Source: a virus
Reading direction: 5' to 3' (one strand)
Virus record (IMG/VR): IMGVR_UViG_3300030616_000007
Coordinates: 1 to 43,303 of that record
DNA length: 43,303 nt
Under the pieces are notes generated by a model. That model ran no database searches, was not told the DNA's origin, and worked only from the letters and a program-made list of their open reading frames with translations. Positions 30,885 to 36,004 of this stretch are shown here, in pieces. Position 1 is the stretch's first letter. Each line of letters begins with the position of its first letter. The position numbers and the translations under genes were made by a program.

Positions 30885-31464
30885 TGGGGTCAACATCCTG
30901 ATCCATTTTCTGCTCTGTGGGCGATTCCTTGCCCCCCGTTTCGGCTTTTTCCCCTCCAAATGGATCTTCGCCACTAAATAGTTTTTCTAGGTCGATTTTC
31001 TTCTCTTTGTAAATATCTTTGATCTCGGAAGATACGGGAGTTTTTGGTTTGGGGCGGGTTTCATATGAAGTCTCTAAACTCTCCCCCTCTCTCTCAACCA
31101 CAATGTCATAAGCCCTTGGGTCGCCCCAATCATCATCCTTGGTAAGTTTTCTTAAACTAGTAAGAATTCCCTTTTGAGTGATCTCCAGAATCTCTACGTC
31201 GTTTGTTTGATAATTGAAAACGATGAAAGTATTAAAGAATTTTGGTGCTTGCTTCTCTATCTTTTCTGCTGGTACCGGTTCGTCAATCCTAAATCTTAGA
31301 GGAGTTGGTTTTCCGTCCTCTCCCGTCACCCACAACACGGAACCAATAATGGGTTTTGAGAGAATGCGGAATCGGTTGTCTCCCTGCTTCCACTTCATAT
31401 AGCCACCACTTGCCGTGTTTTTGGCTAAAGTCTCATCATAATCACTCGGATAAAAGTCTGACAT
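30868..31464 (-). CDS. Single-stranded DNA-binding protein, gp32/SSB-like (198 aa)
   Basis: Residues ~1-115 look like an OB-type core: SGGYMKWKQGDNRFRIL, WVTGEDGKPTPLRFRID, KFFNTFIVFNYQTNDVEIL and TKGIL-like strand ends. The remainder is Pro/Lys/Glu-rich with an acidic, disordered tail ending DVDPNDIPF, the classic SSB tip (D-x-I-P-F) that recruits partner proteins. The KWKQGDNRFRIL stretch is typical of phage SSBs. It protects replicating or recombining DNA and probably works with the host replisome because no phage polymerase is seen. Confidence 0.85.
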   Translation of the reverse strand: MSDFYPSDYDETLAKNTASGGYMKWKQGDNRFRILSKPIIGSVLWVTGEDGKPTPLRFRIDEPVPAEKIEKQAPKFFNTFIVFNYQTNDVEILEITQKGILTSLRKLTKDDDWGDPRAYDIVVEREGESLETSYETRPKPKTPVSSEIKDIYKEKKIDLEKLFSGEDPFGGEKAETGGKESPTEQKMDQDVDPNDIPF

Positions 31465-31472
31465 GTTCCTCC

Positions 31473-31658
31473 TTAATTTATTAACTCTCTAATGTTTATA
31501 TCGCAGTGTTGATCGTATGCTGCTATCCCGTCCTCCCTCATTTCGTCTCTAATGTCCTCTAATCGGCAAGCCTCAACTTCGCCGTCGTGTTCTCTCATTA
31601 AGTCCTCGTCTACTTCTTGGGTGCAGTGGTCGGTTTGTGGATCGTTGTAGTCAATCAT
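31473..31658 (-). CDS. Small acidic hypothetical protein (61 aa)
   Basis: Very acidic (Asp/Glu ~30%), with Cys and His residues ([19 protein letters not shown]). Begins with ATGA overlap on the XRE-sigma stop. It could be a DNA mimic or a small regulator working with the sigma-like protein. No recognised motif. Confidence 0.62.
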   Translation of the reverse strand: MIDYNDPQTDHCTQEVDEDLMREHDGEVEACRLEDIRDEMREDGIAAYDQHCDINIRELIN

Positions 31659-32314
31659 TTTGTCTCCTCTTCTGGATTGATAAATTTTTTTAATTCTGCC
31701 CTTTTTGCTGGATGCTTTAGCTTTCGCAAGGCTTTTGCTTCAATCTGTCGAATCCGCTCCCTAGTTACCCCAAACTTCCTCCCCACTTCTTCATAAGTCA
31801 TCGCCCCGTGAGATGATCTCTCTTTCTCGTCATCAAGGCGGTCTGTTTCTTCTTTTGTTACAGGCACGCCTATCCCAAACCTCATCCGCAAAACTTTAGC
31901 TTCTCTATCAGACAAAGAATCTAAAATATCCTCGACCCCCTGTTTCAAAAATTCTTGGTCTATTTTTCTCTCAGTAGTCTCAAGAGTGTCAGGAAGGGCT
32001 AGCTTATCAACAATGTGAGGCAAAAGCCTCTCGGTTACAACGTGTTCTGTGGTGAAAGAAGACCTCTTTAACTTGAAGGCTTGCAACCATTCGGGGAAAA
32101 GTGTTTCTACATCACTTTGCAACACCTCAGCTATTTTTTTAGCCTCTTTCATTGTCGGGTAACGATTAAATGTCTCAATCCTACTTATTAACTGACAACT
32201 TATACCAACCAGTTCTCCCAACTCTCTCTGCAACATCCCCAACTCTTCTCTTCTCCTTCTTACCTCGTTATTGAATGCCTGATGTTTAACGCCGAAACTA
32301 AACCCTTCCTCCAT
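31655..32314 (-). CDS. XRE-type HTH fused to sigma-70 region 4 (219 aa)
   Basis: Residues ~14-75 form a Cro/C1-type HTH ([39 protein letters not shown]). Residues ~125-205 are an almost canonical sigma-70 region 4 ([16 protein letters not shown], then [31 protein letters not shown]). Sigma region 2, which melts the -10 element, and region 3 are missing. Region 4 normally contacts the -35 element and the beta-flap of RNA polymerase. The protein may recruit or redirect polymerase at operators read by the HTH, or displace host sigma region 4. It lies in the first operon behind a strong promoter, fitting an early-to-late switch role. The fusion is unusual. Confidence 0.88.
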   Translation of the reverse strand: MEEGFSFGVKHQAFNNEVRRRREELGMLQRELGELVGISCQLISRIETFNRYPTMKEAKKIAEVLQSDVETLFPEWLQAFKLKRSSFTTEHVVTERLLPHIVDKLALPDTLETTERKIDQEFLKQGVEDILDSLSDREAKVLRMRFGIGVPVTKEETDRLDDEKERSSHGAMTYEEVGRKFGVTRERIRQIEAKALRKLKHPAKRAELKKFINPEEETK

Positions 32315-32316
32315 CT

Positions 32317-32574
32317 CTATCTCCCCATGCCAGCTAACATAATATTTTTGAGGCCGTAGTCGTCAGATAGCTTTTTGGCCTGTCCACATAAGTCGTCAAC
32401 CTGTTGTAGTGGGTCTTTTGTTACTGGCTTCCAATTCTCAATCGTGCTGAGAACCTCATCGGCGGTGTTATCAGCTAGGCTCTCAATTTCTTCTTTGCTG
32501 TCTAATAACTTGCCAACCTCTATCGCTTGCACGATAGTTTCTTCAATCAGTTGTAATTTGTTTTTGGTATTCAT
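32317..32574 (-). CDS. Hypothetical helical protein, first gene of early operon (85 aa)
   Basis: Helix-rich and acidic ([43 protein letters not shown]), no known domain. It stands first behind the TTGACA promoter, with a strong GTAGGAGG ribosome-binding site, two bases ahead of the XRE-sigma gene. Could be a partner or antagonist of the sigma-like protein. Function unknown. Confidence 0.68.
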   Translation of the reverse strand: MNTKNKLQLIEETIVQAIEVGKLLDSKEEIESLADNTADEVLSTIENWKPVTKDPLQQVDDLCGQAKKLSDDYGLKNIMLAGMGR

Positions 32575-32602
32575 TCTTGCCTCCTACAGCTTGATTTAAT
32601 CA

Positions 32603-32632
32603 AGTCTATCACGATAAGTTGTGATATGTCAA
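32603..32632 (-). promoter_or_regulatory. Strong early promoter with two palindromic operators
   Basis: TTGACA (32627-32632), 18 bases, TAGACT (32603-32608) on the minus strand, directly before the 85-aa/XRE-sigma operon. A perfect palindrome CTTGATTTAATCAAG (32590-32604) covers the transcription start. ATCAC/GTGAT arms lie in the spacer around the TTATCGTGA box (32609-32617). Likely autoregulated by the XRE domain. Confidence 0.75.
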
Positions 32633-32645
32633 CCAGCAAATTTAT

Positions 32646-32687
32646 CAAGAAAAATCCGCCGGGCCGTAGGAGGCGAAGCGGCGGATT
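32646..32687 (-). terminator. Rho-independent terminator ahead of the early promoter
   Basis: AATCCGCCG and its exact complement CGGCGGATT (9 bp) with a 17-base loop, followed by TTTCTT on the minus strand. It ends the small-gene operon 33,355-32,721 and insulates the promoter at 32,603. Confidence 0.85.
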
Positions 32688-32720
32688 GGTCGCTGTAAAA
32701 ACAGTGCCGTCGTTATTCTA

Positions 32721-32879
32721 TCACCCTTGTTGAGCTTCCACCAAATCATCGTTTCTCTTAAAAAAAGACCTTTTAGCCTTATACATGGTTAACAATCGGG
32801 TGTACTTGCCAAAAGTTTTCTTGCCGCCATGGTTGCACCAAACCGCCCGCCCACCTATAAAGAACCTATTTCTTTTCAC
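32721..32879 (-). CDS. Tiny basic protein, GTG start (52 aa)
   Basis: Reads MKRNRFFIGGRAVWCNHGG, then KKTFGKYTRLLTMYKAKRS and FFKRNDDLVEAQQG, with the GTG read as Met. AGAGGGG stands five bases before the GTG, which overlaps the preceding stop (GTGA). Basic, with a Cys-Asn-His motif. Last of four tiny overlapping genes before the terminator. Function unknown. Confidence 0.65.
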   Translation of the reverse strand: MKRNRFFIGGRAVWCNHGGKKTFGKYTRLLTMYKAKRSFFKRNDDLVEAQQG

Positions 32880-33004
32880 TTAAACCCCTCTCTAAACTTA
32901 TGCCCACACTCGGGGCAGGTATGAACGCCGATTTTTTTCTCGATTTGCTTATTTCTTCTAATGAGTTTGATAGCTTTTTTAATGGCTTTTTGTCTCGGTT
33001 TCAC
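32876..33004 (-). CDS. Tiny zinc-finger-like protein, GTG start (42 aa)
   Basis: Basic helix (KPRQKAIKKAIKLIRRNK) followed by HTCPECGHKF, a CxxC knuckle as in rubredoxin-like or C4 zinc ribbons. GTG start lies within the gene upstream. Only one cysteine pair is present, so zinc binding might require a dimer. Function unknown. Confidence 0.6.
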   Translation of the reverse strand: MKPRQKAIKKAIKLIRRNKQIEKKIGVHTCPECGHKFREGFK

Positions 33005-33233
33005 CAAATACCTCCTTAGCTTGTTGAAAAGTGTCGTTTGCTTCTAATTGCTTATAGTCCTCTTCCGCCGTTTTTTCCTCGAGTGGTTCGTTTGCTTCTA
33101 TCTCCTCTACCAAAGAGTCTACCAAATCCACATAATCCATGAAGTATTTTTGGAATAGGGCTTTATCTGATTTCCTAGCCATCATCCTAAAAAAAGAGGA
33201 TGCCTTTTTTAATCGGGTTATCTTGTTATTCAC
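32979..33233 (-). CDS. Hypothetical protein, GTG start (84 aa)
   Basis: Helical, acidic in its second half (FMDYVDLVDSLVEEIEANEPLEEKTAEED), basic at the N-terminus (NKITRLKKASSFFRMMARK). GGGGGG just upstream, and the GTG overlaps the stop of the 41-aa gene before it. No motif recognised. Confidence 0.65.
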   Translation of the reverse strand: MNNKITRLKKASSFFRMMARKSDKALFQKYFMDYVDLVDSLVEEIEANEPLEEKTAEEDYKQLEANDTFQQAKEVFGETETKSH

Positions 33234-33355
33234 ATTCCCCCCGTTGTTATCTCATCAAAAAAAGTAGAATACCTGATTTTGTCGATAATCCAAGTCAATG
33301 GTGACGGGGTTTTATCTCTTAAAAAAGTTAATTTCCGATATAGCCATAGTTTCAT
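33230..33355 (-). CDS. Tiny basic protein, first of the small operon (41 aa)
   Basis: Reads MKLWLYRKLTFLRDKTPSPL then TWIIDKIRYSTFFDEITTGGM. GAGG precedes the ATG at a slightly long spacing; an ATG five codons earlier lacks a ribosome-binding site. Its stop overlaps the GTG of the next gene (ATGTGA). Aromatic and basic, without a clear membrane helix. Function unknown. Confidence 0.6.
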   Translation of the reverse strand: MKLWLYRKLTFLRDKTPSPLTWIIDKIRYSTFFDEITTGGM

Positions 33356-33385
33356 GTAGGTAATCCTCATTAAATAAAAAAATGC

Positions 33386-33735
33386 GGGTGCGTTGTGGTC
33401 TGTTTAGTCAAGAGGGTGGCTTCTTGAGGGTAGGGGGAGGTATGCCATTCTGGGTGTGGCCTCTTATCCGGTGCTAGTAAAACGTACGTTTTCAAATATG
33501 TGCGTTCTGCTTCTCAACGAGTGATCTGCCGGATCAGGCTCGTGAGTGCGGTTGATCCTGTTGTTTTGCCCGTGAGAGTGTCTCGACGTTTTCCAACCCT
33601 CCTCTTAACGACTTGCTCGGATCATTTAACTGTTTAGCAAGTAAATCTACTCTTGTCCTTCGTTCTGCCGCTGGGTGTCAATCTAACGGCCTCTTGTCCT
33701 GCTATCAATTACCGGGGTTTAATCCATTGATAGCA
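33386..33735 (-). ncRNA. Unassigned structured non-coding region (~350 nt)
   Basis: No convincing gene on either strand. It begins (minus strand) with a perfect 10-bp hairpin TGCTATCAAT/ATTGATAGCA (33700-33735), just behind the terminator at 33737-33762. Further inside are ACTTGCT/AGCAAGT, GGATCA/TGATCC and TCAAGA/TCTTGA pairs and a 14-bp palindrome AAAACGTACGTTTT (33479-33492). CTGGGTGT plus GGCCTCTTrTCC occurs at both ends (33450-33469 and 33671-33699). On the minus strand it ends in a U-tract near 33384. It could be a structured RNA or an origin of replication. No known class recognised. Confidence 0.45.
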
Positions 33736-33736
33736 T

Positions 33737-33762
33737 AAAAAAACGACCTAGTAACTAAGTCG
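33737..33762 (-). terminator. Rho-independent terminator of the 81-aa gene
   Basis: CGACTTAG pairs with CTAGGTCG (one G-U) around a TTA loop, followed by TTTTTTT on the minus strand. The TAG stop of the 81-aa gene lies inside the stem. Confidence 0.88.
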
Positions 33763-34000
33763 CTTTCTTGTTGTCGGTGGGTGATTCTTTTTCAATTTCT
33801 TTATACATAGCCGCAAGTCCTAACTTTGCATCTTCTTCGGAGTCATAAGCGTGCAATGCTTTTAGTATGTGGTTGTGAAACTGTAGTTTTGTGTAATGGA
33901 TAAACTCAATATCTTCGATGCTTAAATCGCCCTTGCGTGCCAGTGCTGCTTTGTATCCAGCGAAGAAGTAGGACACGTTGTTTTTGATGTGTTTAGCCAT
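33755..34000 (-). CDS. Hypothetical protein downstream of structured RNAs (81 aa)
   Basis: Starts MAKHIKNNVSYFFAGYKAAL, then a helical, mixed-charge body with FIHYTKLQFHNHILKALHAYDSEED. Weak ribosome-binding site (CGGA at 6 bases). It is flanked by an RNA-like element upstream and terminator plus RNA-like element downstream, so it is a one-gene unit. Role unknown. Confidence 0.65.
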   Translation of the reverse strand: MAKHIKNNVSYFFAGYKAALARKGDLSIEDIEFIHYTKLQFHNHILKALHAYDSEEDAKLGLAAMYKEIEKESPTDNKKAT

Positions 34001-34035
34001 AAAAAATCCGTTTCTATTTGATTAACAACTAAATA

Positions 34036-34153
34036 TGGAGTATAGCTTGATTAGCTGTCCTTTACGAAATTCCCTTGCGGGCCATCAACTGCAGAAGGTA
34101 GCCTACCGCTGAATCGCTGGAGATCAACCCAGCTATCGCTCATCTATACTCCA
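34036..34153 (-). ncRNA. Structured non-coding element closed by a 10-bp helix (118 nt)
   Basis: TGGAGTATAG (34036-34045) and CTATACTCCA (34144-34153) are exact complements and enclose ~98 bases with internal GCTGG/CCAGC (34116-34133) and GGTAG/CTACC pairs. It precedes the 81-aa gene by 36 bases. It could be a cis-acting leader or a small RNA; I recognise no Rfam-type class. Confidence 0.5.
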
Positions 34154-34169
34154 CATTCAATTGTCAACT

Positions 34170-34249
34170 AAAAAGCCCCCTTGAGGTGGGGCTGTGGGAA
34201 CGTGTGTTATCCCGTATCCCACCTCAAAGAGGCTCCACACGTTTCACAG
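34170..34249 (-). promoter_or_regulatory. Pseudoknot overlapping a terminator (riboswitch/attenuator-like)
   Basis: On the minus-strand RNA four segments occur in the order A (34249-34236), B (34227-34218), A' (34206-34192), B' (34190-34181). A pairs with A' (5 + 8 bp), B pairs with B' perfectly (10 bp), so an H-type pseudoknot is possible. B' and the end of A' also form the 5' side and loop of a terminator, AGCCCC/GGGGCT plus TTTTT (34170-34193). The two folds exclude each other. Lies 11 bases after the 34,260 gene's stop and upstream of the 81-aa gene. Confidence 0.6.
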
Positions 34250-34259
34250 CATATTAAAT

Positions 34260-34505
34260 CTACCAACTTATTTTAGTGTTGTCAACTATCTGGTAGTGGG
34301 TCAATTTGAAAATCCGCATCCTTGACCGCTCATGGTTATCTATTTGTTCCTGTATATCATTGCCCGCATTTTCCCAGTCTTTTTGGATCAATTCCGAATC
34401 AGGATCATCCGTATATTTGTATTCGTCCAGCCCGCCAAATAGATCCACTACTCTCGCCATTCCTCTTAAGAATGATGGTTTGTTCAGGATATCCGTTGAG
34501 TTCAT
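34260..34505 (-). CDS. Hypothetical protein, possibly leaderless mRNA (81 aa)
   Basis: Reads MNSTDILNKPSFLRGMARVV, DLFGGLDEYKYTDDPDSEL and ends THYQIVDNTKISW. Small, acidic in the middle. An extended -10 (TGTTATACT) lies only seven bases before the ATG, so transcription would start about at the start codon. Its 3' end carries one arm of a 20-bp inverted repeat (34292-34311). Function unknown; its position right after the late terminator and its own promoter suggests expression at a distinct time. Confidence 0.65.
   Translation of the reverse strand: MNSTDILNKPSFLRGMARVVDLFGGLDEYKYTDDPDSELIQKDWENAGNDIQEQIDNHERSRMRIFKLTHYQIVDNTKISW
34292..34311. repeat. 20-bp inverted repeat, left arm
   Basis: GGTAGTGGGTCAATTTGAAA, whose reverse complement occurs exactly at 34750-34769. 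The arm lies inside the 3' end of the 81-aa gene. Confidence 0.9.
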
Positions 34506-34506
34506 T

Positions 34507-34521
34507 GACCAAAGTATAACA
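34507..34521 (-). promoter_or_regulatory. Extended -10 promoter, TGTTATACTTTGGTC
   Basis: TATACT (34513-34518) preceded by TGT, an extended -10, and followed by TTGGTC. TATACTTTGGTC occurs again at 41304-41315 in another promoter-like gap. No good -35. Confidence 0.5.
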
Positions 34522-34537
34522 CCTTTAATAAGGAAGA

Positions 34538-34592
34538 AAACATGTAAAAGACAAAATACGCCGCTTCTTTTTACAGGAGAAAGCGACGTATT
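34538..34592 (-). terminator. Rho-independent terminator at end of late transcription
   Basis: AATACG/CGTATT and CGCTT/AAGCG stems (34555-34592) with one mismatch, followed by TTTTGTCTTTT on the minus strand. Marks the end of the late lysis transcript before the early region. Confidence 0.8.
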
Positions 34593-34749
34593 TATTAACG
34601 ATATGTGGATATATTGTAATTTAAATAAGCTATTTAATCAACAAATGAAACTTACCAGGTTACAAAAATTGGAAGTTGTTTTTTGGTGTTGCCTGACATT
34701 TTTTGCTATTGTATTCGCTATAAGAATTGCGCTCAACATTCCCCTTTAA

Positions 34750-34769
34750 TTTCAAATTGACCCACTACC
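34750..34769. repeat. 20-bp inverted repeat, right arm
   Basis: Perfect reverse complement of 34292-34311. The two arms flank 438 bp that contain a promoter, a terminator and part of a small gene. Confidence 0.9.
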
Positions 34770-34790
34770 AACTATCTAAATATATGCCGT

Positions 34791-34828
34791 TTCTATAGAG
34801 TATTTCTGTTTTCTATATAGCTTCTATA
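34791..34828. repeat. Three short TTCTATA repeats (iteron-like)
   Basis: TTCTATA at 34791-34797, 34811-34817 and 34822-34828, in an AT-rich stretch between the inverted repeat and the structured element. Might be protein-binding sites of an origin or regulator. Confidence 0.4.
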
Positions 34829-34860
34829 AAGTTGTGCTGGTTGGGGTTATGCTCCCCCCT

Positions 34861-35060
34861 ACAAGCCTTGTGAAAATAGTTTCAAAGCTCGAGGACTAAC
34901 ACTGCAGCCGGCCTAGATGCAATCTAAGTGCTTGCAATGTCACCAGCATCTCTCAGCTCCGCATAAGTAACCCCGGTGAGAGAAACTGATGCGGGTTTGA
35001 GAAGTGCCGATGCCTGCCCCACATCGGCTATTTAAGTCAATCAGGTTTCTGTAGGCTTGT
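34861..35060 (-). ncRNA. Structured non-coding element after the late operon (200 nt)
   Basis: The ends ACAAGCC (34861-34867) and GGCTTGT (35054-35060) are exact complements. Inside are a GCCGATG/CATCGGC hairpin (near 35006-35028) and a bipartite stem (GCATC plus CTCTCA with TGAGAG plus ATGC, near 34946-34995) that competes with CCGCAT/ATGCGG. It begins at the stop of the HNH-like gene. A regulated 3'-UTR or stand-alone small RNA is plausible. No known class recognised. Confidence 0.45.
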
Positions 35061-35503
35061 CAAACACGGTTGCGTCTTTTCTGGCGTAGGGGATTGGCTT
35101 TCCTCAATGCCTCTCTAGCCTGTTCGATCAATTCTTCTCTTTCTTCTTCTCGGGCGGCACGGGTGCGCTGGTCTGTCTGCATAAGTTGGTCTATGGCATA
35201 GTAATTTTGGCACTCTTTTAAGTTTATCTCATGTGCTCTACCCACGTAGCTTAGGTGATAGTCGAGGTGCTCTTGTACCGTCACCACCAAGCCGGCTTCG
35301 GGTTCATCATAGTTAGGATTGCTCTTGTCGTGGTTAAAGTGCATGCAATGGAGCATCACCCCATCCTCAAACCTCTCACCCGAAATCTCAGAGGCTCCGC
35401 CAGCACGCTTAAACATCTTCAATCGGGTCTGCTTACTAAACGCCCACCTAGAGGCTTCAATTGCGGCCAGGAGGCCGATAAATGGTAAAGCCTCCTTACG
35501 CAA
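35060..35503 (-). CDS. HNH-endonuclease-like protein, TTG start (147 aa)
   Basis: Middle part FEDGVMLHCMHFNHDKSNPNYD followed in a second part by EHLDYHLSYVG has the His-Asn-His order and spacing of HNH nucleases, but the structural cysteines of the zinc-binding subtype are missing except one. The first ~20 residues are hydrophobic (ALPFIGLLAAIEASRWAF) and the C-terminus is a charged helix. TTG start is supported by AGGAGG five bases upstream. It lies at the end of the lysis block, not by the terminase where phage HNH genes usually sit. Confidence 0.65.
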   Translation of the reverse strand: MRKEALPFIGLLAAIEASRWAFSKQTRLKMFKRAGGASEISGERFEDGVMLHCMHFNHDKSNPNYDEPEAGLVVTVQEHLDYHLSYVGRAHEINLKECQNYYAIDQLMQTDQRTRAAREEEREELIEQAREALRKANPLRQKRRNRV

Positions 35504-35512
35504 ATTTGCCTC

Positions 35513-35797
35513 CTATTCTTCTAATGTTCCTAACTGAGAGGCTATCGCCCTACCCGCAACTATCTCGGCTGTCATTCGCCAATCACGGGAACCTTCCGGC
35601 CAGCTTAACTCCCTCTTTTGGTAGCGGCGGGTTTCCTCAGCTACATACTCCCCGGGGTAACCTGCATAGATCAGTAGGTTAGCAAACTGGCTCCAAAATC
35701 TCTCCCCTTCTCGATGGGCTTGTTCCATTTTCTGAAACACTTTTAGCCTGTCGGCTTCAAGGACTTCTTTGGGGTCGTAGCTTCGATGTTCGGTCAT
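35513..35797 (-). CDS. Hypothetical protein in lysis block (94 aa)
   Basis: Charged, helical (DPKEVLEADRLKVFQKMEQAH) with a Trp/Tyr-rich middle (FWSQFANLLIYAGYPGEYV) and a helical C-terminus. No membrane helix. The start overlaps the holin stop by ATGA. Could assist lysis or be a late accessory gene; no motif recognised. Confidence 0.62.
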   Translation of the reverse strand: MTEHRSYDPKEVLEADRLKVFQKMEQAHREGERFWSQFANLLIYAGYPGEYVAEETRRYQKRELSWPEGSRDWRMTAEIVAGRAIASQLGTLEE

Positions 35798-36003
35798 TTG
35801 GTTAATACGTTTTTACTAATCTCGTAGAGGCCAACGGCTGCACCACCCACCAGGAGGCTTTCTAATGCCCCTGTATCGGTTATGTACCCCAAAAGTAGGG
35901 CAACCACTACAGAGACTAGCGGAAGCCATTTGGGGGGTACTAGCTCGGTCTTTTTGATAATTTCTACTACTACCGTAACGGCGGGTACAAGTATGGTGTG
36001 CAT
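35794..36003 (-). CDS. Putative holin (69 aa)
   Basis: Two hydrophobic segments separated by a short charged stretch: residues 3-13 (TILVPAVTVVV) and 28-58 (PLVSVVVALLLGYIT ... LLVGGAAVGLY), and a short Lys-containing C-terminus. Size and layout fit small class II or phage-holin families with two helices. It lies next to a peptidase likely to act as endolysin. Holin function is inferred from position and topology. Confidence 0.72.
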   Translation of the reverse strand: MHTILVPAVTVVVEIIKKTELVPPKWLPLVSVVVALLLGYITDTGALESLLVGGAAVGLYEISKNVLTK

Positions 36004-36004
36004 A

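Noticed and set aside
33700-33735. tRNA-like T-arm (CCGGGGTTTAATCC) in a hairpin
   Set aside because: The flanking arms form one perfect 10-bp stem with a 16-base loop. Anticodon and D arms and a CCA-compatible acceptor are missing. No tRNA gene found anywhere by eye.
34306-34749. Plus-strand frame of 147 codons, and within it a 34-aa hydrophobic peptide at its end
   Set aside because: Most of it is antisense to the 81-aa gene, terminator and promoter. The terminal 34-aa membrane-like peptide (ATG near 34647) has no ribosome-binding site. It could only matter if the inverted-repeat segment is flipped.
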